From assembly GCF_023130475.1 (NCBI RefSeq), contig NZ_JAKHEX010000011.1, positions 10,001-74,000 on the forward strand: 64,000 nucleotides of DNA, in the 5' to 3' direction. This stretch comes from Aciditerrimonas ferrireducens (GTDB taxonomy: Bacteria; Actinomycetota; Acidimicrobiia; Acidimicrobiales; UBA8190). Numbering within the stretch: the stretch's first letter is position 1; each line of letters begins with the position of its first letter. This document shows positions 17,340 through 24,950 of this stretch, piece after piece. A program made the translations under genes and the position numbers. The notes under the pieces were generated by a model, which had not been told where the DNA came from, did no database searches, and saw only the letters and a list, made by a program, of their open reading frames with translations.

Positions 17340-17801
17340 GTGAGCAGCCTCTGGACCCCCGACGGGGAACGACCGGTCGGTCAGGCCCCAGGCCCGGCCC
17401 CCGCTCGCCCTGAAACCGGCTCGCCGAGCCGCACCCAGCCGGGAGCGGACCACGAGGCCCTGGCCGAGCTTCGCCGCCAGCTCCTCGCCACCCCCGCTGC
17501 CGTGGTCGTCGCCAACCACGCCTACGGCCTCTTCGAGCTCGCCGCCCTCCACCTCTCCGCGACGCCGCCCCGCCTCGACGAGGCCCGCCTCGCGGTCGAC
17601 GCCCTCGGCGGCCTCGTCGACGCCGTGGCCGACCGCCTCGGCGACGCCCGGGAGTCCCTCGTCGACGCCCTCGCCCAGATCCGTCTCGCCTACGTCCAGA
17701 TCGCCGGGGCCCACCAGGCCGGGGCCCACCAGGCCGGGGCCCACCAGACCGGGGCCCAGCAGGCCGGGGCCGGCGAGGTCAGCCGACCCGAGCCGAGCTG
17801 A
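17340..17801 (+). CDS. DUF1844-like protein with a C-terminal tandem-repeat tail
   Basis: A 153-residue protein divergent from infC, where actinobacteria commonly carry a DUF1844 gene. Residues about 45-120 (LAELRRQLL..YGLFELAALHLS..EARLAVDALGGLVDAVADRLGDA) match the helical DUF1844 pattern; function is unknown in the family. The N-terminus begins with LWTPDGE and a proline-rich stretch. The tail after residue 120 consists of five-residue repeats of the GAHQA type, encoded by 15-bp DNA repeats. The GTG start at 17340 is likely leaderless. The 3' end overlaps the convergent apbE gene by 23 bp. Confidence 0.8.
   Translation: MSSLWTPDGERPVGQAPGPAPARPETGSPSRTQPGADHEALAELRRQLLATPAAVVVANHAYGLFELAALHLSATPPRLDEARLAVDALGGLVDAVADRLGDARESLVDALAQIRLAYVQIAGAHQAGAHQAGAHQTGAQQAGAGEVSRPEPS
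17703..17777 (+). repeat. 15-bp tandem repeat, five units
   Basis: Units starting at 17703, 17718 and 17733 are identical (GCCGGGGCCCACCAG); the unit at 17748 differs at two positions and that at 17763 is degenerate. They encode the AGAHQ-type tail of the DUF1844-like protein in frame, so copy-number changes would not shift the frame. The block ends 1 bp before the apbE stop codon. Near-identity between units suggests recent expansion. Confidence 0.9.
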
Positions 17802-18663
17802 GCGGCTCGAAGGGGAACCCGTCCGTGGCCAGCTCCACCCCGTCGAAGCCCACCAGGTAGGCCTCGTAGCCCGGCAGCTGACCGACGGAGGCCAGGGCCG
17901 CCTCGCCCCCCACCACCAGGCCCGTGGCCAGGGCGTCGGCCAGGGCCAGGCTGGGGCCCACCACCGTCGCCTGGGCCACCTTCCCTCGGGTCCGCTCGCC
18001 GGTGCCGGGATCGACGAAGTGCGCGCCCCGGGCGCTGCTCCCCGAGGTGGCGATGGCCCGACGGACCCGCACCACGCACGCCAGGGCACCTGGCCGGAAC
18101 GGATGGGCCACCCCGAAGCGCACCCCCGGCCGCCCCCCCGGCCCCCAGCCCGGGCCGAGGGCGGCCCAGGCCTCGTTCGCTCCGCCGGGCGGCCCCAGCA
18201 CCACCGCGTCCCCACCGGCGTTCACCACCGCGGCCCGGACCCCGGCGGCCACCAGTGGGCCCAGGGCCCGCTCGACCGCCCAGCCTTTCACCAGCCCTGT
18301 CGGGTCCACCCCGCCGGGCAGCGCCCAGGGATCGAACCAGCCCCCGCTCAGCTGCCGGGCCGCCAGGCACAGCTCGAGGACCGCGGCGAGCTCGCCCGCG
18401 ACCTCGTCCGGCAGCTCGTCCAGGTCGCTGGCCCCCCGCCGGAACCGGCTCAAGGGGCTCTGCGGCCGCCACGTCGAGAACCGCTCGTCGACCTCCCGCA
18501 GCAGCTCGCCCGCCGCCACCACCGCACGGGCCGCCTCGGCCTCTCCTCCCGGCCCCGGGCGGAGCGCGAACGAGACCACCGTGCCCATCACCGCCACCGT
18601 CTCCCGCCACCAGCCGTCACGGGCGCCTGGCCGATCCGGGCTCGGCGCGCCAGCCGCGGTCAC
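17779..18663 (-). CDS. apbE: FAD:protein FMN transferase ApbE
   Basis: Transfers FMN from FAD covalently to a Thr/Ser of a target protein. The 294 residues show MGTVVSFAL (from residue 26), the DPTGLVKGWA motif, the FAD/metal-binding NAGGD, ATSGSSARGAHFVDPGTG and DALATGLVV. No signal peptide is visible, unlike many exported ApbE proteins, so it may act before secretion or be exported by another route. GTG start overlapping the upstream FMN-binding gene as GTGA, so it is the third gene of a flavinylation operon and the adjacent protein is its obvious substrate. Confidence 0.93.
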   Translation of the reverse strand: MTAAGAPSPDRPGARDGWWRETVAVMGTVVSFALRPGPGGEAEAARAVVAAGELLREVDERFSTWRPQSPLSRFRRGASDLDELPDEVAGELAAVLELCLAARQLSGGWFDPWALPGGVDPTGLVKGWAVERALGPLVAAGVRAAVVNAGGDAVVLGPPGGANEAWAALGPGWGPGGRPGVRFGVAHPFRPGALACVVRVRRAIATSGSSARGAHFVDPGTGERTRGKVAQATVVGPSLALADALATGLVVGGEAALASVGQLPGYEAYLVGFDGVELATDGFPFEPLSSARVG

Positions 18664-19196
18664 CTTGCGCTCCGATCGATGGCGCTCTGGACCGAGGCGG
18701 CGTACGCCTGGCTCGTGAAGGTAGCCCCCGACACCCCGGCGATCTGGGCACTCTGGGCGTCGAGGACCTCCTGGCGCAGCTGCGGCACCGCCGCGTCGGC
18801 GATCTGCTGGGAGAGCGACTCGGCGACCTGCAGGCTCGCCACCGACACGTTCGTGATCCGCCGACCGCTGAACGTCACGTCGACCGAGAGCGCCCCGTAG
18901 CCGTAGTCCTCCACCGCACCCTGCACCGTCACCGTGCCGCTGGCGCCGCTGCCGCTCGAGCCGGTGCTCCCCGACCCGGCGGAGCTCGCGCTGCCCGAGC
19001 TGCCGCCCCCAGAAGCCGACGAACCGGCTCCGTTCCCGCTCGAGCCCTGGCTCGCGGATTGTCCGGCACCCGACCCGCTCGTCGCACCCGTGCCCGGCCG
19101 GGCCTGCTGCACCGAGCCCTGGGGAGTCCGGTAGGTGAGCACGCCGATCACCCCGGCGACCGTGCCCACCAGCACGAGGGGGCCACGCCAGCTCAT
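18660..19196 (-). CDS. membrane-anchored FMN-binding domain protein
   Basis: A 178-residue protein with one N-terminal hydrophobic helix (residues 5-22), a long Ser/Gly linker (about 30-88), and a C-terminal FMN-binding domain as in NqrC/RnfG. The attachment motif SGATFTS (156-162) makes Thr161 the probable site of covalent FMN. The linker and anchor place the domain outside the membrane. ATG start overlaps the oxidoreductase stop as ATGA and its own stop overlaps apbE. It should shuttle electrons between the membrane oxidoreductase and an external acceptor; the acceptor is unknown. Confidence 0.9.
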   Translation of the reverse strand: MSWRGPLVLVGTVAGVIGVLTYRTPQGSVQQARPGTGATSGSGAGQSASQGSSGNGAGSSASGGGSSGSASSAGSGSTGSSGSGASGTVTVQGAVEDYGYGALSVDVTFSGRRITNVSVASLQVAESLSQQIADAAVPQLRQEVLDAQSAQIAGVSGATFTSQAYAASVQSAIDRSAR

Positions 19197-20623
19197 AGCG
19201 CGTAAGCCTCCCCGTGGAAGCTGGCCCCCGGCACCCCCAGGCGCCGGCAGGTTCGCCGCAGCTCCGCCACCAGGCTCGGCGGCCCGCTCACGTACACGTC
19301 CCGCTGCCCGAGGTCCGGGACCAGCCGCAGCAGGGCACCCCGATCCAGGCGGACCCGATCCCGCGGGCCCACCAGCCGGTGCACCCGCCCCCCCGCCCGG
19401 GCGGCCAGGCTCTCCACCTCGTCGGCCAGGGCCAGGTCCTCGGCCCGCCGGGCCCGCAGCAGGACCACCGGCTCGCTCCCCGGCGGCAGGTCCTCCAGCA
19501 GGCTCCGGACGGCGGTCACACCGATCCCCCCGGCGACCAGCAGGACTCGGGGCCGGCGCCGATGCTCGGCCGTGAAGGCCCCGTAGGGCCCCTCGAACAC
19601 CACCGGCGTGCCGGGCCGCAACCGGGCAACGGCGGCCGAGTGGTCCCCCACCGCCCGCACCGTGATCCGAAGGTACGGCGGTCGGGGGAGGGCCGAGAGG
19701 GTGTAGGGGTGCGCCTGCCACCACAGGCCACGTGCCAGAAAGCGCCACAGCACCACCTGGCCGCCGGCCACCGGCAGGCGGTCCAGCCGACGGCCCCGCA
19801 ACACCACCGAGGTCACGCCCGGCGCCTCCTCATGGACCTCGACCACCCGCAGCTGATGCCGGAGGCTCCGCGCCAGGGGCAGGCCGAACCGGGAGACCAG
19901 CACCACCCCGGCGGTGGCCGCCCAGACCGCCGCCCAGACCGCTTGCGTGACGGGATGGCCCACGAAGTTCGGCCCGAGGACCACGGCGTGGGCGAACGAC
20001 AGGGCCAGGGCCAGGTACAGGTACAGGTGCAGCGCCCACCAGGTCTCCCGCCGCAGCCGTCGCCGGATGGCCCGCACCGAGACCACCCCGATCACCACCA
20101 TGATGGCCAGCCCGACCGTGGCCGCCAGCACGTCGGGGTAGTCCAGGACCACGGACCGCACCGCCGCCCCGAAGCCGCTCTTCGCAGCCTGGGCCTCCCC
20201 GACCGTGACCAGCACGGCGTGGGCCACGAGCAGCAGGATCGGCCACGGCGCGAGCAGCCGGTGCCACCGCAGCAGGCGGTCGAAGCCCACGGCCCGCTCC
20301 ACCGCCGGGAGCCGACTGGCGAGCAGCACCATGAGCATCGCCAGGTAGGTGCCGACCAACCCGGTGACCGTCCCCGCCAGCAGCGCCTCGCCGCCCTGGG
20401 CCGCCACCTCGGCGGGCGGCAGGCTGGTCAGCCCCAAGGCCACCACCCAGGCAAAGCCGCCGAGGGCCGCCACCAGGGCCAAGCGAGGGACGAGCGGGTT
20501 CGGCGGCGTCGGGGCTCGGCGCGCCGCCGGCCGTTGGGCGGCTGCGCCCCAGCTGGCCCGGCTGGACCGGGCGGGGTTGGCCCCACCCTCCCGCCGGGCA
20601 CGACGAATCGCAGTCGAGCTCAT
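19193..20623 (-). CDS. ferric-reductase-like transmembrane oxidoreductase with FAD/NAD domain
   Basis: About 476 residues. After a basic N-terminal stretch come roughly six membrane helices with two histidine pairs (WHRLLAPWPILLLVAH and LHLYLYLALALSFAH), the expected ligands of two b hemes in ferric-reductase-like domains. The cytoplasmic half has the FAD-binding HPYTLSALP, GPYGAFT and the NAD(P)-binding LLVAGGIGVTAVRSLL, ending with VYVSGPPSLVAELRRTCRRLG. It would move electrons from NAD(P)H through FAD and heme across the membrane to the neighbouring FMN protein. The ATG at 20623 is chosen because upstream sequence in frame only shadows other genes. Confidence 0.9.
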   Translation of the reverse strand: MSSTAIRRARREGGANPARSSRASWGAAAQRPAARRAPTPPNPLVPRLALVAALGGFAWVVALGLTSLPPAEVAAQGGEALLAGTVTGLVGTYLAMLMVLLASRLPAVERAVGFDRLLRWHRLLAPWPILLLVAHAVLVTVGEAQAAKSGFGAAVRSVVLDYPDVLAATVGLAIMVVIGVVSVRAIRRRLRRETWWALHLYLYLALALSFAHAVVLGPNFVGHPVTQAVWAAVWAATAGVVLVSRFGLPLARSLRHQLRVVEVHEEAPGVTSVVLRGRRLDRLPVAGGQVVLWRFLARGLWWQAHPYTLSALPRPPYLRITVRAVGDHSAAVARLRPGTPVVFEGPYGAFTAEHRRRPRVLLVAGGIGVTAVRSLLEDLPPGSEPVVLLRARRAEDLALADEVESLAARAGGRVHRLVGPRDRVRLDRGALLRLVPDLGQRDVYVSGPPSLVAELRRTCRRLGVPGASFHGEAYAL

Positions 20624-20784
20624 GCCAGCAGCCTGCGGGAGCTCCCTGACGGCAGCATGAGGCCCACCTGTGGAACGGCTGTGCCCGATCCCCGCCGGGG
20701 TCGGTGGGACGACGGCGCCCCCCGAAACACAACATGTCACACAAACTCCACAACGCCCGGTCGAGATGCCGGGCGGCGGCCTCC
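20624..20784. other. 161-bp intergenic region upstream of the flavin operon
   Basis: Mostly GC-rich, with one AT-richer island (20724-20754) containing AACATGTCACACA and two CAAC/CACA blocks. On the minus strand this reads as TTGTG-rich sequence that could hold a -35 or an operator for the oxidoreductase operon, but no convincing -10 follows. The ABC permease gene ends at its right edge on the same strand. No gene is seen in it. Confidence 0.4.
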
Positions 20785-21663
20785 TCAGGCGTCCCGGCGC
20801 TCGGCCAACCAGGCAGCCAGGAGACCCACGGCCACGGCATAGGCGCAGAGCAGCCCGAAGCCCACCCAGGGTGAGAAGGCCTCCCCGGCCTGCTCCGGCG
20901 TCAGCCGCACCGCGGTCATGGCAGCACCGATGGTGGCCGGAAGGAACTTCGCCGCCGTGTCCCGCAGCCCCGAGGGCAGGGCCTGGTCGATGAGGGGCAA
21001 GACGAAGAGCACCCCCACGAAGGTGCTGATGGCCCCGGCGCTGTGGCGCACGCAGGCCCCGATCCCAAGAGCCAGGAGGCCGAGGACGCAGAGGTAGAGG
21101 CCACCGCCGGCCACCGCCCGCAGGACGCCTGGCTGGGCCAGGGTGGCGGTCGGGGTTGTCCCGTGGAGGATGGCCTGGCCCAGGAAGAACGCTGCGAAGG
21201 CGCACACCTCCCCGACCACGAGGGCGACGAAGCCGAAGACCAGGGCCTTGGCCACCAGGACGAGCCAGCGCTGCGGCACGGCCAGGTAGGTGCCCCGGAT
21301 GGTGCCGGTGCCGTGCTCGGCGCTCACCACCAGCACCCCGAGCACGCCCAGGGCCAGCTGCCCGAAGAGCAGGCCGGTGAGGCTGAGGCTGGTCGGGTCG
21401 AAGGTCAGCCGGCTGAACGGGGCCTGCTGGTGCCAGTGGGCGGCCTCGGTGGCGGTGGCCAGGGCGTCGATGGCCAGGGAGAGGACGACGGTGGCGCTCA
21501 GGGCGACGACGGTGGAGCGGACCGACCAGAACTTCGTCCACTCGGCCGCAAGCGCCCGACCGAGCCGCTCGCCGAGGCTCGGCGGGCTCGCCGCTCGCCG
21601 GCGCCCGGCGGCGTCCCGGAGAGCCCCGGTCAGGAGACCGTCGCTCCTGGCCGGCCCGTTCAC
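20785..21663 (-). CDS. ABC-2 type transporter permease
   Basis: A 292-residue membrane protein with about six hydrophobic helices: around residues 50-70, 95-115, 140-165, 190-215, 217-235 and 265-285. The EWTKFWSVRST segment before the first helix is typical of ABC-2 permeases paired with a small ATPase. The GTG start overlaps the ATPase stop as GTGA, so the two genes form a coupled export pair. The substrate is unknown; such pairs often export antibiotics, lipids or bacteriocin-like compounds. No substrate-binding protein or regulator is adjacent. Confidence 0.88.
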   Translation of the reverse strand: MNGPARSDGLLTGALRDAAGRRRAASPPSLGERLGRALAAEWTKFWSVRSTVVALSATVVLSLAIDALATATEAAHWHQQAPFSRLTFDPTSLSLTGLLFGQLALGVLGVLVVSAEHGTGTIRGTYLAVPQRWLVLVAKALVFGFVALVVGEVCAFAAFFLGQAILHGTTPTATLAQPGVLRAVAGGGLYLCVLGLLALGIGACVRHSAGAISTFVGVLFVLPLIDQALPSGLRDTAAKFLPATIGAAMTAVRLTPEQAGEAFSPWVGFGLLCAYAVAVGLLAAWLAERRDA

Positions 21664-22568
21664 GCCGCTCCCCCTCGGTACTCGGCGGCCTGGGCGGTGG
21701 TCTGGAGGAAGGCCTCCTCCAACCCGGCCTGGTCTGGGCTGAGCTCGTGGAGGACCACCCCCTCGGCGTGGGCCAGCTCGCCGATGGCGGCGGCGTGCAG
21801 GCCGCTCACGACGATCCGCCCCTCGCCGGCGGGCTCGACCCGTCCCCCGGCCCCGAGCACGGCCCGGGCGAGCCGGTCGACCTCGGGGCTGGCGACCCTG
21901 ACGCGGGCCGGCGCGTACTGCTCGAGGAAGGCGGCCATAGAGGTCTCGGCCACGAGCCGGCCCCGGCCGACCACCACGAGGTGGTCGGCGGTGAGGGCCA
22001 TCTCGGCGAGCAGGTGGCTGGAGACCAGGACGCAGCGGCCCTCGGCGGCCAGGCGGCGCAGGAGGGTCCGGACCCAGCGGATCCCCTCGGGGTCCAGGCC
22101 GTTGACCGGCTCGTCGAACAGCAGGGTCGGCGGGTCGCCGAGCAGGGCAGCGGCGATCCCGAGGCGCTGGCCCATCCCGAGGGAGAAGGTGCCGGCTCGC
22201 CGGTCGGCCACTGCGCCGAGGCCGACCAGGTCGAGGACCTCCTCGACCCGGGAGGCGGGCAGGCCGCCAGCTCGGGCCAGGGCCTGGAGGTGCCGGCGGG
22301 CGCTGCGCCCGGGGTGGAAGCCCCGGGCGTCAAGCAGCGCCCCGACCTCCCGCAGGGGCCAGGGCAGGTCGCGGTAGGGCCGACCGTCGACGAGCGCGCT
22401 GCCGGCGTCGGGGCGGTCGAGGCCCACGATGATCCGCATGGTCGTGGACTTGCCCGAGCCGTTCGGCCCGAGGAACCCGGTGACTCGCCCGTCGGGCACG
22501 TCGAAGCTCAGGTCCTCCACGGCCGTGACCCGGCCGTAGCGCTTCGTGACCCCCCGGACCTGGATCAC
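21660..22568 (-). CDS. ABC transporter ATP-binding protein
   Basis: A 302-residue ATPase of the CcmA/NatA-like class. Walker A is GPNGSGKSTT (from about residue 34), the signature is a variant FSLGMGQRLGIAAALL, Walker B plus catalytic Glu is LLFDEPVNGLDPEG, and the H-loop His is in VSSHLL. A C-terminal domain of about 85 residues follows (QYAPARVRVASPEV onwards), as often seen in drug or lantibiotic self-protection exporters. GTG start at 22568, 13 bp after the stop of the cytidylate-kinase-like gene. It pairs with the overlapping permease gene. Confidence 0.92.
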   Translation of the reverse strand: MIQVRGVTKRYGRVTAVEDLSFDVPDGRVTGFLGPNGSGKSTTMRIIVGLDRPDAGSALVDGRPYRDLPWPLREVGALLDARGFHPGRSARRHLQALARAGGLPASRVEEVLDLVGLGAVADRRAGTFSLGMGQRLGIAAALLGDPPTLLFDEPVNGLDPEGIRWVRTLLRRLAAEGRCVLVSSHLLAEMALTADHLVVVGRGRLVAETSMAAFLEQYAPARVRVASPEVDRLARAVLGAGGRVEPAGEGRIVVSGLHAAAIGELAHAEGVVLHELSPDQAGLEEAFLQTTAQAAEYRGGAA

Positions 22569-22581
22569 GCCGCCGGACCCC

Positions 22582-23220
22582 TCAGCTGTTCCCGGCGGCC
22601 TGGAACCGGGCCCGGGCGGCTCGGACCACGAGCTCGACCGCCGCGTCCTCGTCGATGGCCGTGGTGTCCAGCACGAGGTGGTAGAGGCGGGGATCCCCTG
22701 GGTGGACCCGGTAGAAGACCTTGGCGTAGGCGTCCCGGGCCCGGTCCGAGTGCCGCTGGGCGGTGGCGGCCTGCTCGGGGCTCAGGCCTTCGCTGGCGGC
22801 GACGCGGGCCACCCGGGCCTCGACCGGGCCGTCGAGGCGCACGCAGCAGACCCCGGGGTGGTCGCGTAGCACCACCATGCCGCAGCGGCCGAGCACCACC
22901 GCCCCGGTGGTGCTGGCCGCTTCCCGCAGGACCGCCTCGGTGGCCTCCCGGAACCGCTCGGGGTCCTCGGCCGAGAGGTCCACCGCCTCGGGCCCCACGG
23001 GCACCGCTGCGTGGGCCAGGGCTGCGGCGAGGCGCTCCATGAGGCTCGGGGCCCGCTCGTCGAGGGCTTCGGCTGCCTCCTCGGAGAGCTGCAGGCGGGC
23101 AGCCACGGTCGGGGGGATGGCCCGGTCCAAGAAGGGCAGGCCGAGCTCCTTGGCCACGCGGGGGCCGATCCGGCTGCCCCCGGCCCCGAAGGTCGCCGAG
23201 ATGGTCACGACTCCTGGCAC
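22582..23220 (-). CDS. cytidylate kinase-like family protein
   Basis: About 212 residues. The N-terminus TISATFGAGGSRIGPRVAKELGLPFLDRAI is a P-loop-like strand-loop-helix of the cytidylate-kinase-like family (Cytidylate_kin2) rather than true Cmk; the loop GAGGSRIG lacks the canonical GKS/T. Later segments GAVVLGRCGMVVLRDHP and the conserved Arg-rich helix SDRARDAYAKVFY fit a nucleotide-kinase lid. Substrate unknown. Start: a GTG at 23220 with GGGAGGT just upstream; a second GTG at 23208 is equally close to the conserved strand. Transcribed in the same direction as the ABC exporter. Confidence 0.82.
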   Translation of the reverse strand: MPGVVTISATFGAGGSRIGPRVAKELGLPFLDRAIPPTVAARLQLSEEAAEALDERAPSLMERLAAALAHAAVPVGPEAVDLSAEDPERFREATEAVLREAASTTGAVVLGRCGMVVLRDHPGVCCVRLDGPVEARVARVAASEGLSPEQAATAQRHSDRARDAYAKVFYRVHPGDPRLYHLVLDTTAIDEDAAVELVVRAARARFQAAGNS

Positions 23221-23252
23221 GGCACCTCCCTCGCTCCCGGCATCCTCGACGC

Positions 23253-23582
23253 TCAGCTCCCTGCGGCCGCTGGCGGCCCGAGCACCCGGACCCCCACCGC
23301 CTCGAGCCGACCGCGGTGCCCGGGCCGGAGCTCGCAGACCACCGGCGTCCCCGCGGCCACTTCCCGCCCCCCGTCGGCCAGGGCGGTGCAGTGGAAGGGG
23401 ACGACGACCGTCTGCTCGGTCACCTGGAACCCGAGCTCGCCCAGCCCTCGGGCCGAGTCGTAGGCCAGTACCTGGCCGAGGCGGGGCCCGTCCCACCAGC
23501 CGCCGGTGCCCACCGCCTGGGCTGGCAGGAGACCGACCCAGCCGAGGACGCCGGGCGGCCCGGAGGGTCCGGTGGCGCTCAA
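23253..23582 (-). CDS. cold-shock-domain-like small protein (TTG start)
   Basis: A 109-residue protein whose core (GQVLAYDSARGLGELGF..VPFHCTALADGGREV..GTPVVCELRPGHRGRLEAVGV) follows the five-strand pattern of a divergent cold-shock/OB domain common in actinobacteria, where GxVxxYDxxRGLGxx replaces the RNP1 region. It may bind single-stranded RNA or DNA; the aromatic residues of classic RNP1 are largely missing, so this is uncertain. The TTG start overlaps the hisG stop as TTGA, extending the coupled gene pairs. The first 30 residues are Gly/Trp-rich without a recognised domain. Confidence 0.72.
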   Translation of the reverse strand: MSATGPSGPPGVLGWVGLLPAQAVGTGGWWDGPRLGQVLAYDSARGLGELGFQVTEQTVVVPFHCTALADGGREVAAGTPVVCELRPGHRGRLEAVGVRVLGPPAAAGS

Positions 23583-24384
23583 TGGACGATCTTGCCGAGG
23601 GGCAGCTCGAGGATGTCGGTGGCCCCCCGGTCCTTCAGCGCCGGGATGAGGACGTTGACGTCCTCCTTGGCCACCACGGTCTCCACCGCGTAGCCGCCCC
23701 CGCCGACGAGCTCCGAGACGGTCGGGGCCTTCATGGCGGGCAGCAGGGCCACCACCTCGGCCAGCTGCTCGGCCGCCACGTTCAGCTTGAGGAGCACCTT
23801 GCCCCGGGCCTCCAGGGCCCCCTGGAGGAGGGTCAGGAGCTGCTCCATGGCGTGGCGCCGCTCGGGGTCGGTAGCAGCGTCGGGGTTGGCTACCAGCTCG
23901 GTATGCGAGACGAGGAGGGTGTCCACGATCCGGAGGCCGGCGGCCCGCAGGGCCCGTCCGGTCTCGGTGATCTCGACGACGGCGTCGGCGATGTCGGGCA
24001 CCTTCGCCTCGGTGGCCCCGTAGGAGAGCCGCACCTCGGCCTTCACCCCGTGGGCCTCCAGGAACCGCCGGGTCAGCTCGGGGTACTCGGTGGCCACCTT
24101 GACCCCCTCGGGCAGGTCCTCGACCCGGGTGACCGGCGAGGACTCGGCCACGGCCAGCACGACCCGGATGGGGTTGGCGGTCCGCTCCCGAGGTCGAAGA
24201 GCCCGTCAGCCACGTACCGGGGGATCTCCTGGGGGCGCAGGATCCGGACCTCGGCGACCCGGGGGTCCTCGATGCGGGCCCGGTAGTCGACCTCCGAGCT
24301 GCGGACCACGGCGAGGTCGGCGGCCTCGAAGAGGTCCAGGGTGGCCTTCTCCAGGGAGCCCTTGGGCAGGACCAGCCGCAGCAC
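23579..24384 (-). pseudogene. hisG: ATP phosphoribosyltransferase hisG, broken by deletion and frameshift
   Basis: First enzyme of histidine synthesis, long form with a C-terminal ACT-like regulatory domain. The 5' part (GTG at 24384) reads LRLVLPKGSLEKATLDLFE..RYVADGLFDLG and then leaves frame near 24181-24189. The 3' part resumes in another frame at TANPIRVVLAVAESSPV and continues normally to NVLIPALKDRGATDILELPLGKIVH. The stretch normally joining them (an ITGRDW-type motif plus about 20 residues) is missing, so this is a deletion of roughly 80 bp and not one indel. Total length is 806 nt, not a multiple of three. Either a true pseudogene or an assembly error. It starts 3 bp after the ribH stop. 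Confidence 0.85.
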
Positions 24385-24386
24385 CC

Positions 24387-24950
24387 TCAGTCCCCCGCCG
24401 TCGTTGCCACGCGGCGCAGCAGGGCCACGGTGTCGAGGGCCCCGGCGCAGGCCTCGTACCCCTTGTTCGTGGGCCCCGGGCCGCTGCGGGCCAGGGCTTG
24501 GTCGAGGTCCTCGGTGGTCAGCACCCCGAAGGCCACCGGCAGCCGGTACTGCAGCTGGACCTGCTGGAGCCCCGCGGCGCACTGGCCGGCCACGAACTCG
24601 AAGTGGGCCGTCTCGCCTCGGACCACCGCCCCCAGGGCCACCACGGCGTCGACCGTACCCGAGGCGGCGAGGGCCGCGGCGGCCAGGGGCAGCTCGAAGG
24701 CGCCCGGCACCCAGCAGAGGCTGGTCCCGGCCACCGCCGCGCCGGCGTCGGCCAGCGCGGCGAGGGCGCCCTCGAGGAGGCGGAGGGTCACCCCGCCGTT
24801 GAACCGCCCGCAGGCCAGGCCCACCCGGACCGGCGCCTCGGCGAGGACGGCGTCCCGCTCGCTGCGCTCCAGGACCCCGAGGACGGCGCCGACCCGCTCT
24901 CCGAGGCGGCGGGCCTCGGGCAGCGAGAGCTCGACCTGCTCAGAGGACAT
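24387..24950 (-). CDS. ribH: 6,7-dimethyl-8-ribityllumazine synthase RibH
   Basis: Condenses the RibB product 3,4-dihydroxy-2-butanone 4-phosphate with the ribitylamino-pyrimidine to lumazine. The 187 residues include [21 protein letters not shown], the substrate loop [34 protein letters not shown] and the C-terminal [17 protein letters not shown]. An N-terminal extension of about 35 residues ([20 protein letters not shown]..) makes it longer than the usual 155. Its start lies within the 3' end of ribBA (11-nt overlap), so the two are coupled. Confidence 0.95.
   Translation of the reverse strand: MSSEQVELSLPEARRLGERVGAVLGVLERSERDAVLAEAPVRVGLACGRFNGGVTLRLLEGALAALADAGAAVAGTSLCWVPGAFELPLAAAALAASGTVDAVVALGAVVRGETAHFEFVAGQCAAGLQQVQLQYRLPVAFGVLTTEDLDQALARSGPGPTNKGYEACAGALDTVALLRRVATTAGD

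Noticed and set aside
17703-17777. Possible CRISPR-like repeats
   Set aside because: The 15-bp units are contiguous, without spacers, in frame within a protein, and no cas genes are nearby.
22582-23220. True cytidylate kinase (cmk)
   Set aside because: The P-loop lacks the GKS/T of Cmk and the length and lid match the cytidylate-kinase-like group instead, so no cmk symbol was given.
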